This document shows positions 1 through 11,416 of a stretch of 64,000 bases of DNA, in pieces. The stretch is from Puccinia triticina (Eukaryota > Basidiomycota > Pucciniomycetes > Pucciniales > Pucciniaceae), in the NCBI RefSeq assembly GCF_026914185.1, contig NC_070561.1, forward strand, positions 6,448,001-6,512,000, given 5' to 3'. A program made the position numbers and the translations under genes. Numbering within the stretch: position 1 is the stretch's first letter; the number at the start of each line of letters is the position of its first letter. A model generated the notes under the pieces. It saw only the letters and a program-made list of their open reading frames with translations. It ran no database searches and was not told the DNA's origin.

Positions 1-1542
1 ACTGTAAGACAAAAGTATAAGGGATAATTCTAACGTAAATGTTGGGAATTATGGCGTAAAAATAGGGCAATTTGGGCCGATAAGACGTAATAAAATTGAT
101 ATAATTGATTACAAGAGGGGCCTGATAAATCAGGGGTGTTTAATCCCTCTAGAATGAAGAACTGGGGCCTGTAAACAGGGGTGTTTCAAATCCCAGAAAG
201 AAATGGCGGAGAATCTCAAGAGAAGGGGCTTAAACTTACTAGTATAAGACCCTAGAGGCACTTGAGGTTCTTCAGGCGTGAGGTTGGGCAGTCGGAGGCG
301 CTCATAGGAGGTAATTTTGAGGGCAGGGTGGCTACTGGACAGCTTCAAGGCGGAAATTAGGGCTAAAAATCACAAAAGTAGGTATTTTACCTGGCAAATC
401 ACGGGCTATTAAGGCTCTTGAAGGCGGGTAAAATTCTAATGGTTAATGTAAAGCTGGGGAATCTCCTTTTGGGCGGAAAAAGGGCCCTTTTTATAGCCTA
501 GGCAGGCCTCCAGGGGCGCCCAGGGGACAGGGGGACACTTGTGGGCGCATTCTGAGGCAATTTGTTTGCGCTAGAAGGCGCTGTGGGTCGTGGAACCTTG
601 GGGCTTGGATACAAGGGTTGCCAAGGACCATTTACAGAGGTTCTGCGTGTTTTTACACATGCCTTACACGTCATAGGGGCTGGTTTGAGGGTTCTGTGAC
701 GCTCATTTCCGTGGAAATGTGCCACAGAAGGTACTAGAACTAGCTTCTGTGAACTTGTACACGTGCAAGCAGTGCTTTATACATGTTCTGGAGGCGCTTA
801 TTAAGTGCTCCAGTTCATTTGACCCCTTCTACATATTTACTACAGTTGTAATTTACATGTAGTGAGGCTTGGGAGAAGCTGGGGCACATTCTAGTGTCTC
901 CTGTGCACGCTGCAAGAGCCCTTTTCAATCTAGAATGTTTTTATATTGAATGATGTGGTAATTAAATCTTGTTTGGTGATTAATTACATGTGTACAAGAC
1001 ATATAACACATGTAATATTGCTATTGGGGCATATTCTGGCCCATTCTTACTTACTGGTAGCCTGAGCGCTTTGGTTGCGGGCTAGCTTATGCATTATGCA
1101 CATATGTACACCATGCGCGCGGCTTGAGCTCTAGGCAACAGAGCACGCGGGCTTGGGTGCGCCACGCAACAAATAAAGCCATCTTTTAAACTATACACAA
1201 CACCTCAGTTACGTCACTGAAAATGGGTGTAAACATATGTACTTATGTATATATATGTGTACAAGTGCATCTACGCTGGGTGTGATGCATTTGCGTAAAC
1301 TGTGAAGTTAGTTTACACAAGGAAGGGATAATAATTAAGGGTACGTGTAAGTGAGGTAACCTAGGTTATTTTACCCGTAGAATAAGAATCTTCTATGATA
1401 TTTTACTTTTTAATTACATAGAGCTAAGTAGTTAATTATTTATATATGTATTTAATGTTTTTGCGAGTATTACATATGTAAGAGTAATAATGTCTCTTTC
1501 ATATGTAAAACTACTTTTTATATTTTTATTTGTATATTGTCA
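1..1542 (-). mobile_element. LTR-like sequence, minus orientation, left end outside window
   Basis: No credible gene is seen here. The stretch resembles the insert at 28938-29886: both share short blocks around GTAATA..TTGGG..TTCTGG..CCAATTCTTA and a block of CCGCC/GTAGCCAC motifs, and both carry a TATA box on the minus strand (here GGCTATAAAAAG at 488-499). The right border is set at 1542, where the sequence TTGTCA would give a TG start on the minus strand. The gag of copia A becomes recognisable only at about 1579, so this LTR, or the rearrangement that brought it here, removed the copia 5' LTR and the first ~35 gag codons. Family and exact ends are inferred by eye. Confidence 0.45.
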
Positions 1543-1578
1543 CGGTGGCTCTGCCATAGTAGCCAGCTGACAGCGACA

Positions 1579-3348
1579 ACTTTCCAATTTGGCAGAGGAA
1601 GGTCAAGACCTACCTAGCAGTGAAGAGCCTGATGAAGTGCATCAAGCAGCTGTTACCCGCAAACGCAACCCAGGACCAGAAGCAAGAATACATCCGTGCC
1701 GCTGCAATTCTGAGCGGTCATGTCACCGACAATGTCTACAATCACATCATCACCGACGCATTCGCTATTTGGAAAGAGCTCAAGAGTGAATATGCTTCCT
1801 CATCGGTCCTTGCCATTTACCACGCTTGGCGCAAATGGGAAGATATTCAATATGATAACGACATAAATCAATACATCACTAGACTTGAAGCTATGCTTGC
1901 CAAATTCGCGGCTATGGGTCTAGATGTTCCCGCTACCATACTCAGCTGCACAATAATCGCTCAAATCTCAAGGAAACGGCCCTCCTTAATGGAGACACTC
2001 ATTAGCAATGCCGAGCTCTTGGCCAACCCAAAACACATCATTGCCAAGCTGAGGGACATAGCCCATCATGATGCAGTCACCGCTACTATGGATCAAGGGC
2101 AAAACTCTTTTGGGAGTCAATCCACCGCCTTAGCCACTCAAGCGTCGCAATTCGCGAACAGAGGCAATAACCCACGGAAACGTCGCCCTTATCCGAATGC
2201 TTGTTGCGACCATAAGCATAATCCGCCCTCTGGAAATCCGGAGGAAGAGTGTTGGACTTCACATCCTGGCCTGTACAAGAAGGCACGTCAAAACCCTCAG
2301 ACTGGTCTGATGACGACGGCCGCAGCAGAGCCAAGCTCCTCTGTCAATATTGTTTGGCCGGCATTTGGATGTCTCACTGGGGTAGAGGGCGATAGCGAGC
2401 GCTTAAGAATGGTCTTGGTCTCCGGTGCAAGCCACCATATGTTCAACTCCTTTGAGCTGTTTGACACGTCAACTCCCGTTCGAGTCAGCATTGCCACGGG
2501 TAACAAATGGGACCAGAAGGAACTTTTCGCCGTGGCGAAAGGCAACGCAACCTTACGCTTCTCCAATGGCGCCACCATTGTGTTGAAGGATGCCTTATAT
2601 GTCCCGAATCTGACGAGAAGCCTAGTCTCTTTTGCTCAGCTGATGGAGAATCAAGCCGTCATCACGCCGTCGCCGACTGGCTTTGAAGTGAAGATAGACA
2701 ACCTAAGTGCCCTTGCGGTTGATACCTCGAATTTCATCTTTGAGATTGTTGGTCTTTGGGATCTGCAAGAACAGCCAACAGCAAACCTCACTGAAGCTAA
2801 TGTCGCTCCTAAGACTAGCGACTTCAAACTCTGGCACCGGCGTATGGGGCATGCAAGCAGAAAGCAAATTGAGACAATGCTCGGCAAAGCCTCACCTTCA
2901 GAAGAGACCAAGGCATGCAACGCCTGCATGAAAGGGAAGATCACTCGTCTGCCCTTTAACAGTCACTTGAAGGCAGCGCTTGCGCCTCTGGACACTGTTC
3001 ATGCGGACCTGGTGGGCCCAATCTCACCTTCAACCAAAAGCGGGGCTCGCTACTTCCTGACTATCGTCAATCAATACTCCGGATACATTCATACAGAAGT
3101 TCTGAAAGAGAAGAGCGGTGCGACAGCAGCCATACTGGAATTCAAGAAATTCTTCGAAATCAAACTGGAAAGTCAATCAAGCGCTTGATAACCGACGGTG
3201 GGGGCGAGTTTGTTAGCAAGAACCTTGGCAAGATTCTGAAGGAGGTTGGTATTCAACATCACGTGTCGCCGCCCTACACGCCTCAACACAACGGCTTCGC
3301 CAAAAGTGCCAACCGCACTGTCATAGAAATGACACAGACGCAGATAAT
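1579..3348 (+). pseudogene. copia A gag, protease and integrase N-half (broken)
   Basis: This is the N-terminal half of a copia gag-pol polyprotein. Readable in order are a UBN2-type gag (FPIWQRKVKTYL onward), an HNP..H..ECW zinc-knuckle-like segment near 2215-2260, an aspartic-protease loop, a GAG-pre-integrase zinc motif (HRRMGH and CNACMKGK), and the integrase core with HADLVGP and TDGGGEF. Lesions: the protease loop reads LVSGASHHM, so the catalytic Asp is Val at 2418-2420. A frameshift at about 3165-3185 breaks the frame before TDGGGEF. The third integrase acidic residue is Lys (AKSANRT, 3302-3304), where copia B has Glu. The frame ends at the hAT insertion. It cannot encode an active integrase. 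Confidence 0.88.
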
Positions 3349-3522
3349 TAGAGATGTAACTGGGTACCCGTCGGGGGGTACCCGGCACCCGTGGGCGGGT
3401 ACCCGCCTTCAGTGACGGGTACCCGCCGACGGGTGCCAGGTGCGGGTGCGGGTATCCTGAATCCTGGGTTTTTAAGGTGGGTACCCGGGTACCTGCCCCA
3501 AATTTGCCCTCGATGACCAGAC

Positions 3523-3894
3523 TAAGGTTCCGATCCGGACCCCGCAGATCTGGAGAAATCTGGAAACCCCGCAGACCGGATCAGGGTTCGGGATTGAGCT
3601 TGAGAGATCCGGCATCCGGCCGGATAGTGAACAGCACTCCAAAAGCAAGATTTATGCGGGTAAACCTCAGAAAACACCTGAAAATGGGGTCTTTTCTCGG
3701 GGAATCCCCGTGAAACCCGCATGAATCGGGAACTCTACCGGGGAATCCCCGGCATACCCAACCAAATTGGCACTTTTTTTGGGAAATGCCCCTTGCTTTC
3801 AGATCCGGGAAAATCCGGCCGGATTCCGGATAAGACCAGGGTCAGGGTGCGGGATGGCTGATATCCGGCTCCGGGGCACCGGATCGGAAACTTA
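3523..3894. mobile_element. 372-bp hAT-type MITE nested in the 3349-4800 element
   Basis: The terminal inverted repeat is TAAG(G/T)TTCCGATCCGG. The perfect 8-bp target duplication is GACCAGAC at 3515-3522 and 3895-3902. The interior is rich in CCGGAT and GGGGAATCCCC motifs and has no believable gene. Size, TIR and duplication fit a hAT MITE. It sits four layers deep: hAT gene, copia A, hAT element, MITE. Confidence 0.85.
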
Positions 3895-3899
3895 GACCA

Positions 3900-4640
3900 G
3901 ACAGAGGGGACTGCAGCCCAATCACCGGTCTGGCGGTCAAGAGGGCTGTCCAGTCCTCGAGGGGACTGCAGCTCGATTACCGGTCGGTCCGGTCATTGAG
4001 GGGACACAGCCCTCTCGATGACCGGTCTGTCCGGTCATCAAGACTGCAGCCCTCTCAATGACCGGTCTGTCCGATCATCAAGGGGACTGCAGCCCTCTAG
4101 GTGACCGGTCTGTCCGGTCATCGAGGGGACAGAGCCCTCTCGATGACCGGTCTGTCCGGTCATTGAGGGGACAGAGCCCTCTCAATGACCGGTCTGTCCG
4201 GTCATTGAGGGGACAGAGCCCTCTCGATGACCGGTCTGTCCGGTCATTGAGGGGACAGAGCCTGTAAGGAGTGGAATCTCCTTCACTGTTGAAGTGGCTC
4301 GAAAGGGGCACAAGGGCACAGTTTCTATGACCAGGGACTGTATTTCAGAATGAGCGGGAGCTAGCTCAGAGAGATGTGTCAGTCTACAGGGATCTCTCTT
4401 CTATACAACTGGTGAGAAGAGAGAAAGAGTGGATAAAGTGAAAGGGGTGAATGGCTTACCTAGCTCAGAGAGATGTGTCAGTCTACAGGGATCTCTGCTG
4501 AGCTAGGGGAGGAACGGGCTGAGACTAAGTACTGGTGGATTATGTAATCTAACAATGATACTTGTGACAGCTTTGTGAGACCCCAAAGGAGGGGGCTTAC
4601 AGAGCCCTCTCGATGACCGGTCTGTCCGGTCATCGAGAGG
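3900..4640. repeat. 42-bp palindromic tandem repeat (about 9 units)
   Basis: The unit core is CGATGACCGGTCTGTCCGGT followed by CATCGAGGGGACAGAGCCCT, giving an inverted repeat (ATGACCGG..CCGGTCAT) in every unit. Units start at about 3921, 3976, 4017, 4057, 4100, 4141, 4183, 4224 and 4610, and the last two are separated by the LTR-like insertion at 4263-4601. A 14-codon repeat frame runs through it because 42 is a multiple of 3. I regard that frame as incidental. A diverged relative of the array is at 45115-45460. Confidence 0.85.
4263..4601 (+). mobile_element. 339-bp short LTR-like element, copy 1
   Basis: It begins TGTAAGGAGTGG and ends GGGGGCTTACA, with 5-bp target duplication GAGCC (4258-4262 and 4602-4606). 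A second copy lies in opposite orientation at 60741-61077 with its own perfect duplication. TG..CA ends and a 5-bp duplication are what a solo LTR would show. The small size suggests a TRIM-type or otherwise minimal LTR. Inside it, the segment AGCTCAGAGAGATGTGTCAG is repeated directly at about 4371 and 4460. No coding sequence. Confidence 0.78.
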
Positions 4641-4817
4641 GATGGCTGCAGGTACCCGCGGGTACCTGCGGGTACCTGCCTTTCACACCCGGGTACCCGT
4701 CAACGGATGCCGGGTGCGGGTGCGGGTGTCCAGAATCCTGGAGATTTGAGGCAGGTACCCGGGTACCCAACGGGTACCCGGGTGCGAAGTGACATCTCTA
4801 CAGATGATGCAGGCCAA

Positions 4818-5207
4818 CACTAACAAGATGGATGAATTTGCGATGTCGTATATTGATCAATATAGCCTATATTGATCAATTTATATTGATCAATTTTTTT
4901 TTTATTATTCTTCTTGATATCTTTGTCTGTTTTCCATGTCTCCTTGATACTATTCTATAATCTCTCTCCTTCCCCTTGTGTTAGCTTCAAGCCACAGGAA
5001 TCTTTTTTTTTTTGCCTGATAAGATTCATGAATTTCTACATGCACCATTCAATTCTTCCTGAAAAAAAGACATTGCAAGTTTTAGGATTAATCCGGGGTG
5101 GCTGAGGGGTCTCAATTTTTTTTCTTCTTTTCTTTTTACTTCAACAATTGATCTGTTATCAGAAGTCTGCAAATCGACTTTTTTTTCAAACAAGGAAAAA
5201 CATTGAC
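4818..5207 (+). repeat. Left long terminal inverted repeat of the CACTA-type element
   Basis: This pairs with 17447-17829 almost throughout, down to GGAAAAACATTGA. The outer ~80 bp hold three copies of the palindrome TATTGATCAATA, a plausible transposase-binding array. Poly-T runs and a homologous tract TTAGCTTCAAGCCACAGG follow. Confidence 0.88.
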
Positions 5208-6086
5208 CAATATTTGGCAACTGATCACATTGTGGCTGCTACATTTGGGGGTTTTGTGGTCATTCTAGGTACTCAGTAATTCTTTGAGGGCATTTGATCA
5301 TCTTGGGACCAATATCATGTAACAACTCCCATGCTGCGCTGAGATACAGTGGCAGAAACACCAATAAACGTCCAAATTAGTGATATTTGGCAACCGATCA
5401 CATTCTAGCTGCTACATTTGGGGGTTTTGTGGTCATTCAAGATACACAATTAATCTTTGGGGCATTTGATCATTTTGATACCAATATCATGGAGGAACTC
5501 CCATGCTGCGCTGAGATATAGTCGCAGAAACACCAAGAAACTACCAAATTAGTGATATTTGGCAACCAATCACATTGTGGCTGCTACATTTGGGGATTTT
5601 GTGGTCATTCAAGGTACACGATGGGTCTTTGAGGGCATTTGATCATTTTGGTACCAATATCATGGAAGAAATCCCACGATGCGCTGAGATATAGTGGCAG
5701 AAACACCAAGAAACTACCAAATTAGTAATATTTGGCAACTGATCACATTGTAGCTGCTAAATTTGGGGGTTTTGTGGTCATTCAAGGTACACAATGAATC
5801 TTCAGGGGCACGTGATCATTTTGGTACCAATATCATGTAAGAACTTCCATGCTGCGCTGAGATATAGTGGCAGAAACACCAAGAAACTACCAAATTAGTG
5901 ATATTTGGCAACTGATCACATTGTGGCTGCTACATTTGGGGGTTTTGTGGTCATTCAAGGTACACAATGAATCTTTGAGGGCATTTGATCATTTTGGTAC
6001 CAATATCATGGAAGAACTCCCATGCTGCGCTGAGATAGTGGCAGAAACACCAAGAAACTACCAAATTAGTGATATTAGGCAACCAA
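5208..6086 (+). repeat. 173-bp satellite array, block 1 (about 5 units)
   Basis: Each unit contains GATCACATTGTRGCTGCTAC, TTTGGTACCAATATCATGGA, CTGCGCTGAGATATAGTGGC and AAACTACCAAATTAGTGATA. Successive units are 173 bp apart (for example GATCACATT at 5223 and 5396). Interrupted at 6086 by a solo LTR. 173 is not a multiple of 3, so no frame persists. Confidence 0.92.
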
Positions 6087-6796
6087 TGTCAGCCACTGAG
6101 ACAATTGTCCATGTGTCTACAATGATAGTTACAAGTCATGTAACCCAATGGCTAAAGGCTGCCTTAATAGTGACCTAGATCTTGTGTAAGATCCTGTGTT
6201 CAAGTCCTCCTGTTGTCTTATAATATTACTTTTGTTGCAATCATTAGTTTATATGTTCTAAACTACATGATTTCACACTTATTATGTATTTACCTTGGTT
6301 GAGAATAATACTGTACTAATGGAGTATATCTCTCTATGGATTTACCATACATAGAGAGATTACATAATTATTCATGTAATTCCTCCTCTGAATTCCGTGG
6401 ACCTCTTCCCCCTCCTTGGAGTTAAGGATCCCTCTGGGGCCTTGACTTGAAGGAGGATCAGGTCCCTGTAATATAAAAGGGGGGGGGGGGGGGGGATCTT
6501 TCCTCTGGAGAGATCTTTCCCCCCAAGATTATTACCATACAAACCCGTGCACCTTACTAGAATTATAGTGAGTGGGGTTTTCCAATAGTTCCTAGAAGAA
6601 CAAGAAGCTCATTCCTTGTTTTAAGCGACGGCCCTTGGCTTGATTTATTGCCGCGTCCCCTTACTTAAGTAAGGGTGCTAGTCCCTCCGCCTTCGGTGTC
6701 GAGTTGGACTTTTTTCCACTTGTTACTTATAGTAACTGTAGTCTGACCAAACTAAACCCTATCAACTCCGCGTCACCGAAGAGACCGGAGCTGACA
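6087..6796 (+). mobile_element. 710-bp solo LTR in the satellite
   Basis: It starts TGTCAGCCACTGAG and ends CCGGAGCTGACA, with 5-bp target duplication ACCAA (6082-6086 and 6797-6801). It includes an 18-base G run at about 6480 and a tract near 6600-6790 that is also found at 37260-37508. Near its 5' end, TGGCTAAAGGCTG (6150) and TGTTCAAGTCC (6197) resemble tRNA-type A and B boxes. No gene. Confidence 0.85.
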
Positions 6797-8882
6797 ACCA
6801 ATCACATTGTAGCTGCTACATTTGGGGGTTTTGTGGTCATTCAATGCACACAATAAATCTTCAGGGTCATTTGATAATTTTGGTACCAATATCATGGAAG
6901 AACTCCCATGCTGCGCTGAGATAGTGGCAGAAACACCAAGAAACTACCAAATTAGCGATATTTGGCAACTGATCACATTGTAGCTGCTACATTTGGTTTT
7001 TTTGTGGTCATTCAATGTACACAATGAATCTTCAGGGGCATTTGATCATTTTGGTACCAATATCATGGAAGAAATCCCACGATGCGCTGAGATATAGTGG
7101 CAGAAACACCAAGAAACTACCAAATTAGTAATATTTGGCAACCGATCACATTGTAGCTGCTAAATTTGGGGGTTTTGTGGTCATTCAAGGTACACAATGA
7201 ATTTTCAGGGGCATGTGATCATTTTGGTACCAATATCATGTGAGAACTTCCATGCTGCGCTGAGGTATAGTGGCAGAAACACCAAGAAACTACCAAATTA
7301 GTGATATTTGGCAACTGATCACATTGTGGCTGCTACATTTGGGGGTTTTGTGGTCATTCAAGGTACACAATGAATCTTCAGGGGCATTTGATCATTTTGG
7401 TACCAATATCATGGAAGAACTCCCACGCTGCGCTGAGATATAGTCACAGAAACACCAAGAAACTACCAAATTAGTGATATTTGGCAACCAATCACATTGT
7501 GGCTGCTACATTTGGGGATTTTGTGGTCATTCAAGGTACACGATGGGTCTTTGAGGCCATGTGATCATTTTGGTACCAATATCATGGAAGAACTCCCACG
7601 CTGCGCTGAGATATAGTGGCAGAAACACCAAGAAACTCAAATTAGTGATATTAAGCAACCGATCACATTGTAGCTGCTACATTTGGGGGTTTTGAGGGCC
7701 TTCAAGGTACACACTGAATCTTCAGGGGCATTTGATCATTTTGGTACCAATATCAATGAATAAATCCCAAGCTGCGCTGAGATGTAGTGGCAGAAACACC
7801 AAGAAACTACCAAATTAGTGATATTTGGCAACCGATCACATTGTAGCTGCTACATTTGGGGGTTTTGTGGTCATTCAAGGTACACAATGAATCTTCAGGG
7901 GCATTTGATCATTTTGGTACCAATATCATGGAAGAACTCCCACGATGCGCTGAGATATAGTGGCAGAAACACCAAGAAACTACCAAATTGGTGATATTTG
8001 GCAACTGATCACATTGTAGCTGCTCAATGCACACAATAAATCTTCAGGGTTGTTTGATCATTTTGGTACCAATATCATGGAAGAACTCCCATGCTGCGCT
8101 GAGATAGTGGCAGAAACACCAAGAAACTACCAAATTAGTAATATTTGGCAACCGATCACATTGTAGCTGCTAAATTTGGGGGTTTTGTGGTCATTCAAGG
8201 TACACAATGAATCTTCAGGGGCATGTGATCATTTTGGTACCAATATCATGTAAGAACTTCCATGCTGCGCTGAGGTATAGTGGCAGAAACACCAAGAAAC
8301 TACCAAATTAGTGATATTTGGCAACTGATCACATTGTGGCTGCTACATTTGGGGGTTTTGTGGTCATTCAAGGTACACAATGAATTTTCAGGGGCATTTG
8401 ATCATTTTGGTACCAATATCATGGAAGAACTCCCACGCTGCGCTGAGATATAGTCACAGAAACACCAAGAAACTACCAAATTAGTGATATTTGGAAACCA
8501 ATCACATTGTGGCTGCTACATTTGGGGATTTTGTGGTCATTCAAGGTACACGATGGGTCTTTGAGGCCATGTGATCATTTTGGTACCAATATCATGGAAG
8601 AACTCCCACGCTGCGCTGAGATATAGTGGCAGAAACACCAAGAAACTACCAAATTAGTGATATTTGGCAACCGATCACATTGTAGCTGCTATATTTGGGG
8701 GTTTTGTGGACCTTCAAGGTACACACTGCATCTTTAGGGGCATTTGATCATTTTGGTACCAATATAATGGAAGAACTCCCATGCTGCGCTGAGATATAGT
8801 GGCAGAAACACCAAGAAACTCAAATTAGTGATATTAAGCAACCGATCACATTGTAGCTGCTACATTTGGGGGTTTTGAGGAC
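6797..8882 (+). repeat. 173-bp satellite array, block 2 (about 12 units)
   Basis: Same unit as block 1. Some units carry short deletions: one near 8025 lacks the TTTGGGGGTTTTGTGG part, others lack one AT of GAGATATAG. Higher-order similarity is visible: stretches near 7080-7600 and 8110-8640 share the same variant order. Ends at the solo LTR at 8883. Confidence 0.92.
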
Positions 8883-9850
8883 TGTCAGCCTTGGAGTCAT
8901 CACAGCTGACCTAAAAGCTGCCTGTTCTACCTTTGTTACATATAAATTACTTTATATCTTTTTCATCTTAAGAGATAACCTTGTTTTGACTTCAGATTCT
9001 GTTTCCCATGCAATTTTGACCCTAGTTACAACTTATCAATTCATTGTAACTATACTCCTTCCCTGAGTTACTGAGTTGTGGCGCGCTTGCGCAGTTGTGA
9101 CGTGTCAGCACTACCTGGCGCGCCAAACCACATGTACATATGTAAATTACATAAGCAAACTGTGAAAATTTTCGTAGTCAGAATCCCCCTTGCCTGAGGC
9201 GGATCCACAGACTTCAGCACGCCAGAACCACCACCCAGATAACCTCGGGATCACCACCAAAGAGCCTACTCTACTCCCAGTATACCTACCGTCACAGGTG
9301 CCTAGGATATTGACAGTAAGTAACCTCTTTCACTGAACCTTGATTATCTCAGAGGTACAACTCTGTGTCTTGTTTGATCTGCCTTTTCTTCTTGCTTTGC
9401 CTCCTCCTTGATCACAGGGCTGTCCCTTCAATTCTACAGGCCTTTGCCTCTATCTTGATCACAGGGCTGTCCCTTATAATCACTTGGCCTTTGCCTCAAA
9501 ATCTAGGTTGCAGGGCTGTCCCTCAGGTTTCCCATTAAGAACCTTGACTGTCCAGAGAGAAGTCTAAAAAACTGTGGCTGGATTAAACTTATCTAATCCA
9601 GATACCCTCCTGAGAGGAAGCTGTAGCACTTCTAGCAAAGATTAGCAGCACTCTTCTGAAGAGTAGCATTGCCAGTGGACGTGCATTCCCACTAGAATAA
9701 CCTAGTACTTCTCTTCTATCTTATCCTGCTTGGTTTCTTTCTCTCTCTTTCTCTTTTTCTCTTACAGTTGTATTTTCTTTATCCCAAGAAATCAAACTGT
9801 TGTCCCCCATTTCTTGTGTCCTGCTGTCACTATAGAGACTCAGGCTCACA
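8883..9850 (+). mobile_element. 968-bp solo LTR (gypsy family 1)
   Basis: It starts TGTCAGCCTTGGAGTC and ends GAGACTCAGGCTCACA, with perfect 5-bp target duplication AGGAC (8878-8882 and 9851-9855). It is highly similar to the LTRs of the gypsy element at 27768-34591 and to the solo LTR at 35143-36110. It contains repeated CAGGGCTGTCCCT motifs (9410-9530). A solo LTR with intact duplication implies LTR-LTR recombination after insertion. Confidence 0.92.
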
Positions 9851-11416
9851 AGGACCTTCAAGGTACACACTGAATCTTCAGGGGCATTTGATCATTTTGG
9901 TACCAATATCAATGAATAAATCCCAAGCTGCGCTGAGATGTAGTGGCAGAAACACCAAGAAACTACCAAATTAGTGATATTTGGCAACCGATCACATTGT
10001 AGCTGCTACATTTGGGGGTTTTGTGGTCATTCAAGGTACACAATGAATCTTCAGGGGCATTTGATCATTTTGGTTCCAATATCATGGAAGAACTCCCACA
10101 ATGCGCTGAGATATAGTGGCAGAAACACCAAGAAACTACCAAATTGGTGATATTTGGCAACCGATCACATTGTAGCTGCTACATTTGGGGTTTTGTGGAC
10201 CTTCAAGGTACAGACTGAATCTTCAGGGGCATTTGATCATTTTGGTACCAATATCATGGAAGAAATCCCACGCTGCTCTGAGATATAGTGGCAGAAACAC
10301 CAAGAAACTACCAAATTAGTGATATTTGGCAACCGATCACATTGTAGCTGCTACATTTGGGGGTTTTGTGGTCATTCAAGGTACACAATGAATCTTCAGG
10401 GGCATTTGATCATTTTGGTACCAATATCATGGAAGAACTCCCACGATGCGCTGAGATATAGTGGCAGAAACACCAAGAAACTACCAAATTCGTGATATTT
10501 GGCAACTGATCACATTGTAGCTGCTACATTTGGGGGTTTTGTGGTCATTCAATGCACACAATAAATCTTCAGGGTTGTTTGATCATTTTGGTACCAATAT
10601 CATGGAAGAACTCCCATGCTGCGCTGAGATAGTGGCAGAAACACCAAGAAACTACCAAATTAGTGATATTTGGCAACTGATCACATTGTAGCTGCTACAT
10701 TTGGGTTTTTTGTGGTCATTCAATGTACAAAATGAATCTTCAGGGGCATTTGATCATTTTGGTACCAATATCATGGAAGAAATCCCACGATGCGCTGAGA
10801 TATAGTGGCAGAAACACCAAGCAACCACCAAATTAGTAATATTTGGCAACCAATCACATTGTAGCTGCTACATTTGGGGGTTTTGTGGTCAATCAAGGTA
10901 CACAATGAATCTTCAGGGGCATGTGATCATTTTGGTACCAATATCATGTAAGAACTTCCATGCTGCGCTGAGGTATAGTGGCAGAAACACCAAGAAACTA
11001 CCAAATTAGTGATATTTGGCAACCAATCACATTGTGGCTGCTACATTTGGGGATTTTGTGGTCATTCAAGGTACATGATGAGTCTTTGAGGCCATGTGAT
11101 CATTTTGGTATCAATATCATGGAAGAACTCCCACGCTGCGCTGAGATATAGTGGCAGAAACACCAAGAAACTACCAAATTAGTGATATTTGGCAACCGAT
11201 CACATTGTAGCTGCTATATTTGGGGGTTTTGTGGACCTTAAAGGTACACACTGAATCTTTAGGGGCATTTGATCATTTTGGTACCAATATCATGGAAAAA
11301 CTCCCATGCTGCACTGAGATATAGTGGCAGAAACACCAAGAAACTACCAAATTAGTGATATTAGGCAACCGATCACATCGTAGCTGCTACATTTGGGGGT
11401 TTTGTGGACCTTCAAG
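9851..11416 (+). repeat. 173-bp satellite array, block 3 (about 9 units)
   Basis: Continues the 173-bp units up to the hAT insertion at 11417. The unit variants (GGACCTTCAAGG versus GGTCATTCAAGG) alternate as in block 2. Confidence 0.92.

Larger units (their letters stand above)
3349..4800. mobile_element. Non-autonomous hAT element inside copia A integrase
   Basis: The inverted ends are TAGAGATGTAAC (left) and the complement of GTGACATCTCTA (right), followed inward by GGGTACCCG-rich subterminal sequence, as in the two coding hAT elements of this window. The 8-bp target duplication is CAGATAAT (3341-3348) and CAGATGAT (4801-4808), one mismatch. There is no transposase gene. The interior is a 42-bp palindromic repeat array with two further nested insertions (3523-3894 and 4263-4601). 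The TIR and 8-bp duplication support hAT superfamily assignment. Confidence 0.88.

Noticed and set aside
4058..4311. Repetitive 70-77-codon frames on both strands (DDRSVRSLRGQSP type)
   Set aside because: They follow from a 42-bp palindromic repeat, which is open in mirrored frames. No start context or independent support.
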